Assembly: GCF_022539665.2 (NCBI RefSeq)
Contig: NC_081337.1
Location: 2,394,679-2,458,678, forward strand
Source: Daphnia carinata
Taxonomy: Eukaryota > Arthropoda > Branchiopoda > Diplostraca > Daphniidae
Reading direction: 5' to 3'
Length of the DNA stretch: 64,000 nucleotides
The stretch's first letter is position 1; every line of letters starts with the position of its first letter. Made by a program: the position numbers and the translations under genes. Below the pieces are notes generated by a model that worked only from the letters and a program-made list of their open reading frames with translations, searched no databases and was not told where the DNA came from. This document shows positions 13,269 through 27,099 of this stretch, one piece after another.

Positions 13269-15240
13269 GTGGGTCGTTGGGATGATTGCGCCCTTTGCTC
13301 CTCTCACGGTATTGAACGGGCTGTCAGCTAAAAACAAAGAAATATTACGCAGTTAATAACCCCCTCTTTCATCAAATAGATCAGGTAGTTTCAAACAACA
13401 ACTCGATTATTGAGCATTCTAAACCTTCCGGCGAACAATTTCAGCATGATGATTGTTAATTTCAGGCCGTCTCACATCACGTTTTGCTTACAACTTCACG
13501 CGAAAACCACGCAGTGCACGATATGGAATCATCGGCCGATTAGTTAACATCGGAAGCATTAATAAGAGCATTTTCTCGCGTTCGTTTACGAATGTTGGGC
13601 ATAATCGTATATACTTGTCAGACTTAAACTAAACGGAATAAGAATCCCGTGGAAGTGGCATCCAGTTGACATGTTATCCTCTAAATAGAATCAAGTGATT
13701 GATTTTCTTCGTTATAACAGTAAGAAGCTCGGTGGCAAATAACAGACTAGGAAAAACGTTGCACAAACTAGAAAGAACGTGGAATTTTCCTTGAAACGGA
13801 AGCCACGTTGACGAATTTCAAAATAGCTTTGCATACCCTGGAGTATCTTTTATCTGCATGATGTCATATCAATGCTCAAGTTAATTAACTTAAGAGCAAA
13901 AAGCTTTGCAGCTTTCCATAGGGAAACCATCTAAGGAAAGCTAATGAAACCAAGTGTGACGTATTATTAGAATGCTCTATTTGATTTGAAATTTGGCATC
14001 TATATTTACCAACGGAATAGTTAAAATAAATTACTTTGACGCATCGTAGATGGCAATTATCGTCTTCGTAACTATGGACGGGCACCGTACTTGGGCTAGA
14101 TGCATGTGGACAAGGTCGACTAGTCATTTACATACACGAAACAGAACCCCTTCCTCATTCCCGCAAAAGTTGTTACTCGTATTTGGGATTGAAATCGATA
14201 AACTCAGACGGAAAGCGTTTACGAAGAATTTCGAGTTTAAAGCGGAAAATTCGAATCTGCATGACATTGACACCTGATCTGAATATCTGCCGTTTGTCAC
14301 GTTTCGCTGTCAACCAACTAAATCGGATCCTTTATTCTTCATCTTAAACTGACCCCATTGATGCTGTATAGCAGATCCCGTCAACAGTTTTCTTTTTTTT
14401 TCCATAAAATTGGAAAATTGTTCCTTGTTGAAGAACGAAACCGGAAAGTATATCAAAAGGAATGGCAAATATGCGGCGGGGTTGGGCTTTTTTGCTTGAC
14501 AAAATTTCAGTTTTGGGTTACTCACTTTGCATGGCTGAAGGCTGTTTAAAGTACGTGTATGTTGGTTGATGGTCAGTTTGGGCTTTTCCTTACACGAATG
14601 CACCAACAGTTGATGAGGACACTGTCTGGCTTGGTTTTACGTTTGATGTCAGTTTGGACGGATTTATGCCATTGGATAGCCTACATAACAGGTAACGCAG
14701 GAGGGTTTGCAACATAGAACGGCGAGAATGTGAGCAAGGTTAACAGCAGTCTGTCTGGCAATGAGCGTAGCGTGTCATGAAACCAAGCCGTTTCGCATTA
14801 TCTGAAACAAAGTCCTAGCCATTTCCGATCTTTCCTGACGCCAGAGACATGCGAAATTGAACACATTACTCGTCACACAACTAGCATATAACAATGAAGA
14901 GATTTCAGTTCTCGTTGGTGCATTTTTTTCTTGTGCAATTGCCATATCAAGCGTTAAAAAGCGACACGTCAGCCAACAACTACCGCAAACTGAATTACGC
15001 TTCGTAGGAGCGCTCTCAGTCGCATTGCTTCATGAATCCGATTCTTAAATTGCTGAAGGGGAAATAAGACACAGAAAATAAGAACGTAAAGCCAAAATGG
15101 GAAAAAAAAAACTGAAAAGCGTATGCGACCGCTTTTTTGTCAGTGGCTTCCAAATAGTAAGAAGGTTGCTCTAACCGGTCAATATCCGTTTCTGGGTTTG
15201 GAAGCTTCCTCACTCGTCCGCAATGTGCACGTGGCGCCTC
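13269..15240. other. Intergenic or intronic DNA upstream of calmodulin
   Basis: About 2 kb without a supported exon or RNA gene. Short open frames on both strands match no family. The closing 100 bases become pyrimidine- and GC-rich, merging into the calmodulin promoter. Confidence 0.5.
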
Positions 15241-15298
15241 TAGTCCCGCCCCGCCTCTTTTCCCACTTTCTCTCTTCGTCCAAGCCTTGAGTTCAGTT
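15241..15298 (+). promoter_or_regulatory. Calmodulin core promoter candidate
   Basis: A GC-box-like run (CCCGCCCCGCC, about 15245-15255) and a pyrimidine-rich tract lead to TCAGTT at 15293-15298, which fits the arthropod initiator consensus. It lies about 150 bp upstream of the calmodulin ATG and would give a 5'UTR of that length. No TATA box is visible. Confidence 0.45.
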
Positions 15299-15445
15299 GG
15301 CTTTCGTCTGTAGTGCTTGGTGAACGTCTCCGTCTGGTTGTGGTACTGCCTTCTTCTTTTGCTCTCTCCCTCCCATCGTCGACGTCGTCCGGGATAACTT
15401 ATTTTTTTCCAACAAACTCTCTATTTTCATCCAACAATATCCACA

Positions 15446-17573
<2,128 letters not shown>

Positions 17574-19242
17574 ATGAATCCTGCGGTGTGGTGCCCCTTC
17601 CCCAGTGAGCCGTGTGCAGCGTGGACGTGGTTGTGTTTATCCGAGACAACAATCAACTACAACAAAACGTACCATAATTATCAAAGCAACTGTTTGTAAG
17701 ACTACAGCAACACCCGGCTGAGGAAACAAAAAAAAAACATAAAAACTAAAAAAACAAACAAACAAAACAAAAAAAAAAAAGAAAAGAAGAAGCAAGTTGT
17801 AAAATTGATACTTTTGAGGGCGGCATCCATTTTGGGAAGGAAAAATAAGATCCACCAGATTTCGGTTTCAAAATAATTTTTTTTTGCTGTTTTTTTTCAT
17901 ATTTTGTGTGTAAAGAAACTAACGTTACTATCTTAAAAACACTTTGGTTCCCATGCATATAAACTGCGCTCGTCCAGTGTAGTGTTGTGAACTGCCGTGC
18001 TGCTCGGGGATGGAATACTGGACCAAGTTAATTTAAACCAGAATACGAATCGGCAGATTAAATTAAAGACAGAACAGAAAAACGAAAAAAAAAGACAAAA
18101 CGTGGGAAGTTACTTGTCATACAGAAAAAGAGTGATCATTTGTCAGCTGTAGAAGAAATTCGATACATTCACCATCAACCAAACCCCTCCTTTTTGTTAA
18201 AACTTTGCGTTCACTAAATTTTAATATTTCGTTTATCCATCATTGTCTAGTTCTGCGCTTGAAGTCCCTTAGACTTTCGTTGTTTTGAACCATCTGTACA
18301 CAAATCGAGCAATGGTTGAACTAAGTAACAGTTTATGTGAGGTGAAGCGGGGAATGGTCCATGCACCTATAACGAACGCTGCCATTCGGATTGGATTAGT
18401 ATTTTCGATGGAACCTGCTGATTGTGGCGGGGTGGGGGGAATGGGAAGAATATTTTTGTTTGGAGTCGGCCAGTTTTTCCTCATTCAATTTTTGAGTGTT
18501 TTCATTGTATTTTTACCCTCCGAGCATTATCCCATAACATCTAGTAGGTAAAATTCGATCTATTCGACTATTGAAGTGAATCATCTTCAATCCCTAGAAA
18601 CATCCACATTATTTTCAAATTTTTGTGTTGTGTTACATCCGCCCAAACCTCTTTTCCTTGATAAACACAAACAGCTGTCCATAAAAAAAATTAATAGATG
18701 TGGACATCCTCCCTCAATCCTTTTTTTCCAATCTTTGTGAGTTGATTTTTGGGTCTCGTCTTTGCGTTTTCTTTGTCGGTATGATTTCTTTTTGCCCTTT
18801 CTGGATTGCTTTGCGTTTCCCTTCTTCGCGTTTCGAGGCTGTTTTGTGCAAATCTTTTTTCCAATTTCGAATTCGATCGGGATTTGGGCTAGGTAGATGA
18901 GTCAATTGGATCACACACACACAGGAATTGTTTTGAGTAAATATTCCTTTTTAATAATTTGATTCCCATCCGGTTTACGGCGATTCACATATTCACTTTG
19001 GTCTTGGTTAAAACCCATGTTTCGTTCGTTCAGCGCGGAATATTACTTTTGGGTGTGGATGTGAACCGTTGCCCATTGACCCTTCCGTTATTTTTTTTTC
19101 TTTTCCCACGAAAAGAAATTGTGACTTCCTCTCCTCCCCTTTTGATGTGTGGCGATTACACAAAACTTTTGTCCTCGACGATTCTTTGATTTTCTTATAC
19201 ACACTTACTTCAACAGTATACTTGCTAAAGAAAGGAGTTTAT
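17574..19242 (+). other. Calmodulin 3'UTR and convergent spacer with EAPP
   Basis: About 1.7 kb separates the calmodulin stop from the EAPP stop; the two genes converge. The sequence is AT-rich with A runs (17725-17790) and no coding exon. ATTAAA around 18059 is a possible poly(A) signal for calmodulin. The exact transcript ends cannot be read from sequence. Confidence 0.5.
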
Positions 19243-20062
19243 TCAATGACTCGTTACTACATTGAAAAAATGATACACCTCATCGCTATCGAGCATAGCC
19301 ACGTGCGTATTGCATACTGAACACCTTACTGGATGGTAACTATCGTCATCACCGCTGAAATGAGCTTGACCGGGCTGAATCGAAACCTTCTTGGCGCGAT
19401 TTTTTTGGGATTGAAGAGGAACTTTCATGACCTCCCCAAGGTCTACTTGACAGTGGAACGTGAACATAGCTCTATACTGTGTTTTGATGGTTTCGTGCCT
19501 AAATTTGAACAATGGGAGAGCTGGGTAATTATGACAACCAATCTTTTTAATTAATTACTGTAAGATACCTTTGGCAATCATGGCACAAGGTGGTGAAGCA
19601 TGCAGGGCAATTCAATACTGCATCACTGTTAGGTAAAGGTTTCGGTTTGGTTTGATTCATGAGCTTTGTTCTGTACATGTCTCTTTGTCTTTGAACAAAT
19701 TGTTCATCTTTGGAATCCATTAGGGGGTCATAAAATAAATCCATGTTTGATTTTGCCTCTACCGTTGGATCTTCTGTTTCTCCTTCTTCTGAATCAGTGT
19801 CAAAGTAATCTCTAAATTTTCTTTCTTCTTTTATATCACTCTCAGGCTTTAAAGGATCACGAAACTGTTCTTTCTCTAGGTATGCTGCAACACGGATGTC
19901 TGCTTCGTTTTCCATTTCACTCTCAAAATCTTTTAATGATCTTTTTGATACAGAACCTGATTGCCGGAAAAATTCTTTCATGACCATTTCATCTTCATCA
20001 CTTGAGTCAGTTCCTCCATCCTCGCTAAATTGTTGTACAATATACTCGTCATCCGAATCCAT
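19243..20062 (-). CDS. EAPP: E2F-associated phosphoprotein (EAPP) homologue
   Basis: Two exons: 19569-20062 and 19243-19498, joined through a 70-bp intron, 249 residues. The acidic N-terminal half is rich in Ser, Asp and Glu (MDSDDEYIVQQF and later TDSEEGETEDPT), typical of a phosphoprotein. The conserved C-terminal half reads NSDAVLNCPACFTTLCHDC, then QRHETIKTQYRAMF, YHPVRCSVCNT and DEVYHFFNVVTSH, including the CxxC pairs seen in vertebrate EAPP. Known role: a nuclear protein that binds activating E2F factors and modulates their transcription; its role in arthropods is little known. The ATG at 20060-20062 is chosen because the upstream in-frame extension begins only with TTG and contains a possible 5'UTR splice acceptor (CATCAG). 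Confidence 0.9.
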
Positions 20063-21542
20063 TTGAAAACTTTGCTGATGTGAGTGGATTTGACTCAGGC
20101 CAGTCACAGTGGAAGTTGACAATAAACTTATAAAAATTCAATCTCTAGATTTGATATCTGACGAAGTACGATTTTCTTACGCCCTCACCTTAATAATACG
20201 TTCTTATTACGTTTTTTGTCAACTTCGATGGTGGTAACTGAAGTAGACTGTCCGTAGTGTGGTGGACTCGGAATACGGATGCTCCTTTGTTTACATGCTT
20301 GTAACTCGATCATTGGCTCGCACGTCCAATGGTTAAAAACATATTTTGATTTTTAAAGAACCATTTCTATTATTTATTGAAAGTTTCAAAAAATATATAT
20401 ATAAAAGCCCTGCAGTTATAAAGTAATTTCATTGCATTTTAAAATGTTTATTTAAATTTTCGTTAAGATATTGATCCTCCGTGCGTGCCTAAAATGCCAA
20501 AGCGAAACCGCGAAACCTGTTTCGACTGAAATGCAAAACTCAATGCGGAACCAAAATCCTCTTTTGCGGTAAAAACGTTTCCAAGTTTTCGCAAAATATG
20601 CTAATCTGCTAAACTTGATCACAAAAAAAGAAGGCGATAGTTTACAAATTCTCCATTATTTTACTTATTTGATTAGTAATTTATCAAGGTAATAAACACT
20701 ATAAAAGTAAAGCCTCTTTCTTGAAATCGCCGTTGAAACTGTGAGAAAGAACCTCAGTATCATTTAGTTGATATGTCGCTTGATGATTTAATAAATAGAA
20801 TTTTTATCCTAATTACATTGTGAGATTTAACATGCAAAGTCGCATGCCCCATTTATTTTTCCGTCATCCAACATAATCTAGCAAGTTGGCGCAATTTTAA
20901 AATATTATTAACACAGAAATTACATACTATTTTTTAAAATCTCTTTTTGTCAGTCTCGATCAAAACTTACTTATGGGATCACACGCTCACCAGAAGAGGC
21001 ACACGGACTCTTACCTTTTTTCGGATTAAACATTTGTAGCCTATATACCCATAGGGAGAAAAGAAAACAACCTAACTGTAACTATCCTGACATGCATTTG
21101 TTTTCATCGAAGGATTTTAGTCCTTAAATGCACAATTCATTAGCACTTCTAATAACGGCTTCGCTAAACTTGTTCGCAATTCCTGATGCCCTCCGGTGAT
21201 ATTAGCCCTGGCTCACAGCTAATTCTTTTGGGGCCACTCCGCATTGAGTTTCGCGTTTTAGTCGAAAAACGTTTCGCGTTTCATGAACACCGTGATTCTC
21301 CGTTTGACTTTTCTGTCGCAGAACGTTTGGTCTGCTTTCACCCTAGAGGCTTTACACCCTTCTTCTTGTACTAGGGTCTAGGGAGGGTTTCTGCTTGCTG
21401 AGTGCTTTCAGCTTTGTGTTCACTGCTATTGCTAGACATAGCAGGACGTAGGACCAAGAGGAAACTTATCTAAGGCGGAATTAAACCTGTGGTACTGTGT
21501 TAGGTCAGTTTCTTGCCTAGTAAAGATATTGTAAATTCTAAA
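20063..21542. other. Divergent spacer between EAPP and MEMO1, with an inverted-repeat element
   Basis: The 1.5 kb between two divergent genes. No exon is seen. Most of it (20502-21282) is bracketed by a strong inverted repeat, listed separately. The last 250 bp should contain the MEMO1 promoter and 5'UTR. Confidence 0.6.
20502..21282. mobile_element. Putative MITE-like element with long terminal inverted repeats
   Basis: The arm at 20502-20548 (cores GCGAAAC, TTTCGACT and ACTCAATGCGG) is the reverse complement, with a few differences, of 21239-21282 (CCGCATTGAG, AGTCGAAAAACG, TTTCGCG). About 690 bp of AT-rich sequence lies between. No transposase frame is present and I could not define target-site duplications, so the outer ends are uncertain. 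A decayed non-autonomous DNA transposon is the simplest reading. Confidence 0.45.
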
Positions 21543-23153
21543 ATGTCCGTACGTAAAGCTTCTCATGCAGGTAGCTGGTATTCCGATTCAGGTAACTATA
21601 TTTTTTCACATTGCTTCTTTGTTTGAAAAGTGAACTGTAAGAACTTGACATGTTTCATTCATTCTTTACAGCTAAGGAACTTGGTCGTCAGCTTGATGGG
21701 TGGCTAGAAGCTGCCAATTTTTCACATGGACCTGCAAGAGCTATAATTGCTCCGTAAATTTTTAAAACTTATTTCTTCATTCCATTTTATTAGCAGATTA
21801 TTGCAACTAAATTCTAAGAATGCACAAGGAAGCCTACAGCTGATGCTAGAACTAATACATCTTTTCTTGCAACAGGCATGCTGGCTATCGTTATTGTGGG
21901 TCATGTGCAGGTTTTGCGTACAAACAAATTGATCCTACGAACGTGTAAAATCAAGAAACAAAATACTTGTTTGCATCTTCTTTTTTATCAATATCTATTT
22001 TTTTTCTGTTGGAACAGGAAACGTGTCTTTATTCTAGGGCCATCTCATCATGTTCGACTGTCTGGCTGTGCCCTATCTACAGTAGCAAAATATCGCACAC
22101 CTTTTTGTGATCTCAATCTAGATACTCAGGGTAAAACTCTCTTACTTTGCTATTTTATCAGAATGAAAATATTTAACTCATGTATTTAGTGTACAAAGAA
22201 CTGCAGAGTACAGGTTGTTTTGAGTGGATGAACTTGGAAACAGATGAAGATGAGCACAGCATTGAAATGCATTTGCCTTACATTGCCAAAGTGTTTGAAA
22301 AGTATGTGTATTTTGGCTCTAGGCTTTTTTCGATTTGCAGGTAGACGGACTGTTTTGACACGATGGCGATTTTCTAAGCTATTTTATTTTATGAGTAAGA
22401 CTTAAACATACCGATTGCTAAACGGTAAATGCTTTTCTGAGCTTGGATATAGTAGGTGTCGTTATAGTGTCGCAATCGTCCAGTCACCGAATTTCACTTC
22501 TATTATATAAATAACTAAATAATGGTTATTGTTTTTAGTCACAGAGATATTTCCATAGTCCCGATTTTGGTTGGATCGCTGTCACCGGAACGTGAAACTC
22601 ACTACGGAAGACTTCTTTCCAGATATCTCGTTGATCCCAGCAATTGCTTCATTATTTCTTCAGACTTCTGCCATTGGGGCCAGCGGTTCCGTTATACGCA
22701 CTATGATAAATCTTGCGGCGAAATTTATCAGTCCATTCAGAGACTTGACCAACAAGTAATATTGTTTGTGGAAATTACTGGTGCCAGCCGTGAAATATCT
22801 AGTTTTCCAATACAGGGTATGTCCATTATTGAAATGTTGGATACCACTGGATTCACCGAATACTTGAAAAAATACGGAAACACGATTTGTGGCCGACATC
22901 CAATCGGAGTGCTGCTAAACGTAAGGAAAATATTTTCCTGCCACTTCTTCTTTTTCATCCCTTAGGTTCGTTTCAGAAGTGTTCTACTGATACTGATTCA
23001 ATATTCTTTTTTAAGATGGTGGACCATATTCGTGAAACTTCGAACGGTTTGACGGCTTCCCTCAAATTTGTGGATTACGCTCAGTCGAGTCAATGCCGGT
23101 CATTTAGCGATTCATCGGTCAGTTATGCATCTGCTGCGCTACTCTTAGAATGA
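21543..23153 (+). CDS. MEMO1: MEMO1 homologue (mediator of ErbB2-driven cell motility, class III dioxygenase-like fold)
   Basis: Eight exons join in phase: 21543-21591, 21672-21753, 21876-21944, 22018-22130, 22190-22301, 22539-22755, 22816-22920 and 23016-23153, giving 294 residues against about 297 in vertebrates. It starts [16 protein letters not shown]. Conserved blocks are [49 protein letters not shown] and [14 protein letters not shown], and the end [20 protein letters not shown]. The His and Cys residues of the pocket resembling extradiol dioxygenases are kept (HAGY, GPSHH, FCHWG, CGRHP). Known roles: binding phosphotyrosine near ErbB2, regulating actin and microtubules, and copper or redox handling. 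The C-terminal exon ends at TGA 23151. Confidence 0.95.
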
Positions 23154-25090
23154 ATCAAAATGGAGAGCATTCTATGTTAAATTAAAGAACAAGATGAAAA
23201 ATCCGTTAGCGGGTTCTCATAAACCAAGGAAGAATATATGATATGACTGATCATTTGGCTGAATTCAAGAACGAACGACAATTTTACTTTAATCTCTTTT
23301 GTTCACAGGTCTTGGTCAAAACTGTAATCAACCAGTATCTGCTCCTAACTATTAGTTGAAACGCTAAATCAGTCCATTTACCTGCGAATGAATATGACAC
23401 AAAATTAAAATTGCACGTAACTTTCGACTTTTTTTAAAGATAAAAATGATCGGCATTTGGAGCATTGGTGAACATTTTATTTACGTCTTCAGCTAGCTAA
23501 TTTTAATTTTCTAAGTATACTTTTTTGAAATAGCTTGATGCATATAACTGAAGATGTATATGCAGGTGGTTCAGTTTTTCGTTTGTCTGCGTAATAGTTG
23601 CTGGTTATTTTACTATGCAATTACATTGTGTACTTCCAAGGTAATAAATATACCTGTAGCGGATGTTGAGTTGCAATTTCTTTGCAATCTACCTATCCAA
23701 TATGGAGTTTTTTTTTAAACATTAGGGCAATCAATGTTGCCTAAAAAGTTGTGGTCAGTAGACGGTGGAACCGAAGCGGCTGTTGCACTTTGGTATCACC
23801 ACACCTTTAGAATGGCATGCGTGACGCACCAGGATATTAATGGTCCCAAGTATGCTTATTACTGAACAATTTTTCCCATTTCCTAAGAATACTTGGGATG
23901 CAATAGGGGCTTCGCAACACAGGCAAATACCGAGAATAAGATAGTAAATTAATTTTTAATTAAATTAAACTGTTAGGGTAGCATACTAACCTACAAAAAA
24001 TTCTTTAAAATTAATCAGAAAATGGGAGATATTTTGTCCTAGGAATTTCAGAGTTGATATAACAAAGAACCCCAAAAATTTTTGGTTTTTTCTTCTTATT
24101 TCCCTTAACCTTATATAACACCAGTTTTTTGCTCTCTTTTTCTATTCTTTCTGACAACATTTTGCTGTGTAGCTCGACCTCGAGGTTACGAAAATTTTTT
24201 CTTTCGGTGAAGATGCATTTGTTTGTAAAGAACAGTCTAGCCGTGATCTCCGTTCTCGTTTAAGATAAATAAATAGATCGCCAATTATATCTTTTGAATT
24301 TGGTGTTGATGTGATCGGCGATAAGTAAAACTCGTTGATCGGCAGCGATCAATTTTGCGATTGAATTTAGCGCCACCAAACGAAAGAATTTACAATTCAC
24401 ATAAATTTTTGCTAAAGGATTTCGCTGTGGAAGTTGTTAATCCTTCATTTGCAGCAGACGCCTTTTTGTCTACTTATAGGTTAAGTGAAGACATGGACTA
24501 GAAATGGTGACAAATTTAGTTCAATTTTGACAACTAAATTTTGCCTAAAAACGATCGGAAATCGAAAAAATTTGATCGCCGATCAGATCTTCTTAAAAGA
24601 TGTAATCGGAGATCAAGATCAATCACTGAAGATGGGATCGGCGATCAAGATAAAAATATGGCAATCCGTTTTATCCCCCCCCCCCTCCCCCAAAAAAAAT
24701 CGGCATTGTTTTTCTTTTTAGAGCTATCGCTATCTAACGGTCACCGTGAAAAAAAATCGGCGATCATCCGTCTGTTGAAAAAAAATTTAATTTCGATTAA
24801 ATTTCCTACCAATTACTTTTCCGATTGTTTTTAGACGCCAACTAGCAGTAAACAAATAACTTCCCATTGTTTATATTGACATAAGTTAACATTTCAAAAA
24901 AGCGTCTGCTACAAAAGTGACGCAACTCTGAATATACTTTCATGTATTCTCATCTAACATTCATACAGGTCGCAAACTAATCGGAAAAAAATCGCTCGAC
25001 TAAATTAAATTTTTAAAAATTAAATCGCCGATTTCGATTATTTTAAAATGATTTTATCGCATATTAAAATTTTATTCAAAATTAAAATCG
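23154..25090. other. MEMO1 3'UTR and repeat-like intergenic DNA
   Basis: ATTAAA at 23181-23186 is the nearest poly(A) signal for MEMO1. Beyond it no exon is seen. From about 24250 to 25060 the sequence is dense in short GATCGGCGATC-like words on both strands, listed separately. A short C run lies at about 24667-24688. Confidence 0.6.
24250..25060. repeat. Cluster of interspersed (G)ATCGGCGATC-type words; probably a decayed element
   Basis: Words such as GATCGGCGAT, GATCGCCGATCAGATC, GGATCGGCGATCAAGAT, AATCGGCGATCATC and AATCGCCGATTTCGATT occur about ten times in 800 bp on both strands, far above expectation in AT-rich DNA. Within it AGCAGACGCCTTTTTG (about 24454) is nearly the reverse complement of CAAAAAAGCGTCTGCT (about 24896), a possible pair of inverted ends. 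No coding capacity is seen. Confidence 0.4.
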
Positions 25091-25237
25091 TGATTAATTT
25101 TCAATGGAACCAACATGAATGTAGTCTCTCAAACATTACATCCCATTTTTTATAGATTCGATCTTACTGAAACCCAGATATTTTTTGGTCTGTTTCACAA
25201 CACCAATGGAAATAACTAGATATAGAAAGAAGTGAAT

Positions 25238-25309
25238 TGGAGCTGCGGAGGATTGAACTCCGGGCTTTTCGCATGCAAAGCGAACACTCTACCACTGAGT
25301 TACAAACCC
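25238..25309 (-). tRNA. tRNA-Ala(UGC), outlying copy with acceptor mismatch
   Basis: The 72-nt cloverleaf reads GGGTTTG for the 5' acceptor strand, a G4 to U change facing C69. Otherwise the family fold is kept: D arm ACTC/GAGT, anticodon arm TTCGC-TTTGCAT-GCGAA, T arm CGGAG-TTCAATC-CTCCG, discriminator A. The G3:U70 pair, the main identity signal for alanyl-tRNA synthetase, is intact. Position 10 is A (paired with U25) where almost all tRNAs have G, so the internal A box is off consensus; this applies to the whole array. Confidence 0.8.
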
Positions 25310-25640
25310 ACATTTTCATATCAATTTACACAAATTACGTTTTTTGCAAATTTCAGGTAAAATTTCAATCGTCCTTGTTACTGCTTGTAAATTGATTCAA
25401 AAGAAATTTTCTGGTTAGATATTACATTTGTCTTAATTAAAATGTGTGCATACTTGGTATTCTTTGAAATGAACCAGTAGTGCAATCTTTAATTATAGTT
25501 CCAAATTGTTTGTAGGCTATCAACATCGTTGGTTTTATTGCAGTTGCTTTTACATGTAATGCTACCTATAATTCGATGAGTTACTTTTTCATGATGATGG
25601 AATTCGGTAATTCGAATGTATTAAAAATCCTTCTTTGGGT

Positions 25641-25712
25641 TGGAGTTGCGGAGGATTGAACTCCGGGCTTCTCACATGCGAAGCAAACACTCTACCTCTG
25701 AGTTACAACCCC
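25641..25712 (-). tRNA. tRNA-Ala(CGC), outlying copy
   Basis: Anticodon loop TTCGCAT gives CGC. The acceptor stem GGGGTTG/CAACTCC is fully paired and keeps G3:U70. The anticodon stem TTTGC/GTGAG relies on three G-U pairs and so is weak. A TTTTT Pol III terminator begins 14 nt after the discriminator, a feature shared by the other CGC copies. Confidence 0.8.
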
Positions 25713-25860
25713 ATTTATATAGACTCGATCTTACTGAAACCCAGATGTTTTTTGGTCAATTATATTATCAAATTTAATCATTCTTGTTTCTGTTGTCGCA
25801 TTAGTCCATTTTCAGATATAAATGGCACTTAAATTTTATATAAGTTCTGCATTCATGGAC

Positions 25861-26093
25861 AAATTTTTTATGTACAAATAATGCAAAATATTGTTCTATA
25901 AGTGATCAACATGGACGTAGTCTCTTTCAAACGTTATTGACATTATTGGAATGATTTGCTAATTTCAATATTTACTAGGAAATGGTTTTCTATGCTTGGA
26001 AATTTTTTATGTACAAATAATGCAAAATATTGTTCTATAAGTGATCAACATGGATGTAGTCTCTTTCAAACGTTATTGACATTATTGGAATGA
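25861..26093. repeat. 140-bp local tandem duplication next to the Helitron insertion
   Basis: 25861-26000 is repeated from 26001; the second copy is cut at 26093 by the Helitron and resumes at 36560. Other array units have this segment once, followed by AAAAACGGGACTGG, so the duplication belongs to this unit alone. Confidence 0.85.
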
Positions 26094-26108
26094 CTAGTAT
26101 ATGGCGGC

Positions 26109-26122
26109 CCGTCCCAGGACGG
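26109..26122 (-). repeat. Helitron 3' subterminal hairpin, copy A
   Basis: CCGTCCTGGGACGG on the minus strand folds into a 5-bp GC stem with a CTGG loop, 11 nt before the terminal CTAG. This is the canonical position of the Helitron termination hairpin. Confidence 0.85.
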
Positions 26123-27099
26123 TAATAGGTGAAGTCTAGTATTTAGTGTCTGCACTTCGTTTTCTCTCGGCCTGTAGGCAATCCCCCCCCTCCACTTCCG
26201 CCCTCGATTCGCGATTTTCAGTCTGCGTTTTCATCCTGCATGCAGTTTTACTCCAGTTCGTTTAACTTCGAAAGAAAAAATGTTTAAGCACTTGCCGGTG
26301 GCAGTTGGAAATGCATTTCAGGTTGTCGAACCCTACTCGGTATTTCAATGTCACGCTATTTATATTCGATCAATGGTAGGAGGGACGACAAAGGGGTAGG
26401 CAAAATGTTAAGCCTATCGCTAGTGCCAGTTGTAGTTATTGCTATTTTTGTGTTATCAATCCTTACACAACCTTCCCATTGCTATCTGATGATGGGTCAC
26501 GAATGAATCGGCAAACAAACTTTCATTCGTCAGTTGTATAACAGCGTTGATTTAGCATTACGCTAATGAAATTGCAAACGTTTCTGGTTAGAAATCGTAC
26601 TCATTGAATGAATTCTCCTTCTCATATATGACCAATTTCCGGAATCCACTGTCAATTGCCAATTTTAGTCAGGAGCGTAAACGTTATCTGAAACATTACT
26701 GCAATAATCAAAAATTAAATGAGAATACTGGATGTTGTTACTTGCTCGATTGTGAACCTTGTTGAAAGATATGACATTCAAGAGCTTGCAGCTGCATGTT
26801 AAACTCGTTGACTGCTCATATGCACCTCAGACTTAAGATATCGTTTCTCTAGAATGCATAATAGTTCCAGAAGATTTAATGTTTCTGTCGTGTAATCGAA
26901 AACAAAGTGTGATTGTAAAATTTTCAGCGAGCACATGAACATAATGTGAGACTTGCATATTTCAGAAATTGGCCATTAATTCCCACATACAGGCATTGGC
27001 CTGTTATTGAACTATAACATCATTGTTAAAATGGAGCGGAACTGAAGATGCAGCTCGTTAAGTTAAAAAAAAATTTATAAATTTTTTTTAAGAATTACC

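Larger units (their letters stand above)
25091..26093 (-). repeat. Outlying 836-bp-type tRNA-Ala repeat unit (left of the Helitron)
   Basis: One diverged copy of the repeat unit that fills 36560-48045, with both tRNA-Ala genes in the same order and spacing (403 bp between their starts). It carries a small internal deletion at the left edge and a 140-bp local duplication (25861-26000, restarting at 26001). It is interrupted at 26093 by the Helitron dimer; the remaining part of the unit resumes at 36560. Confidence 0.9.

Noticed and set aside
25635-25832. 65-codon plus-strand frames starting MGW in several array units
   Set aside because: They run antisense through tRNA-Ala(CGC) and spacer, recur only because the unit recurs, and have no family match.
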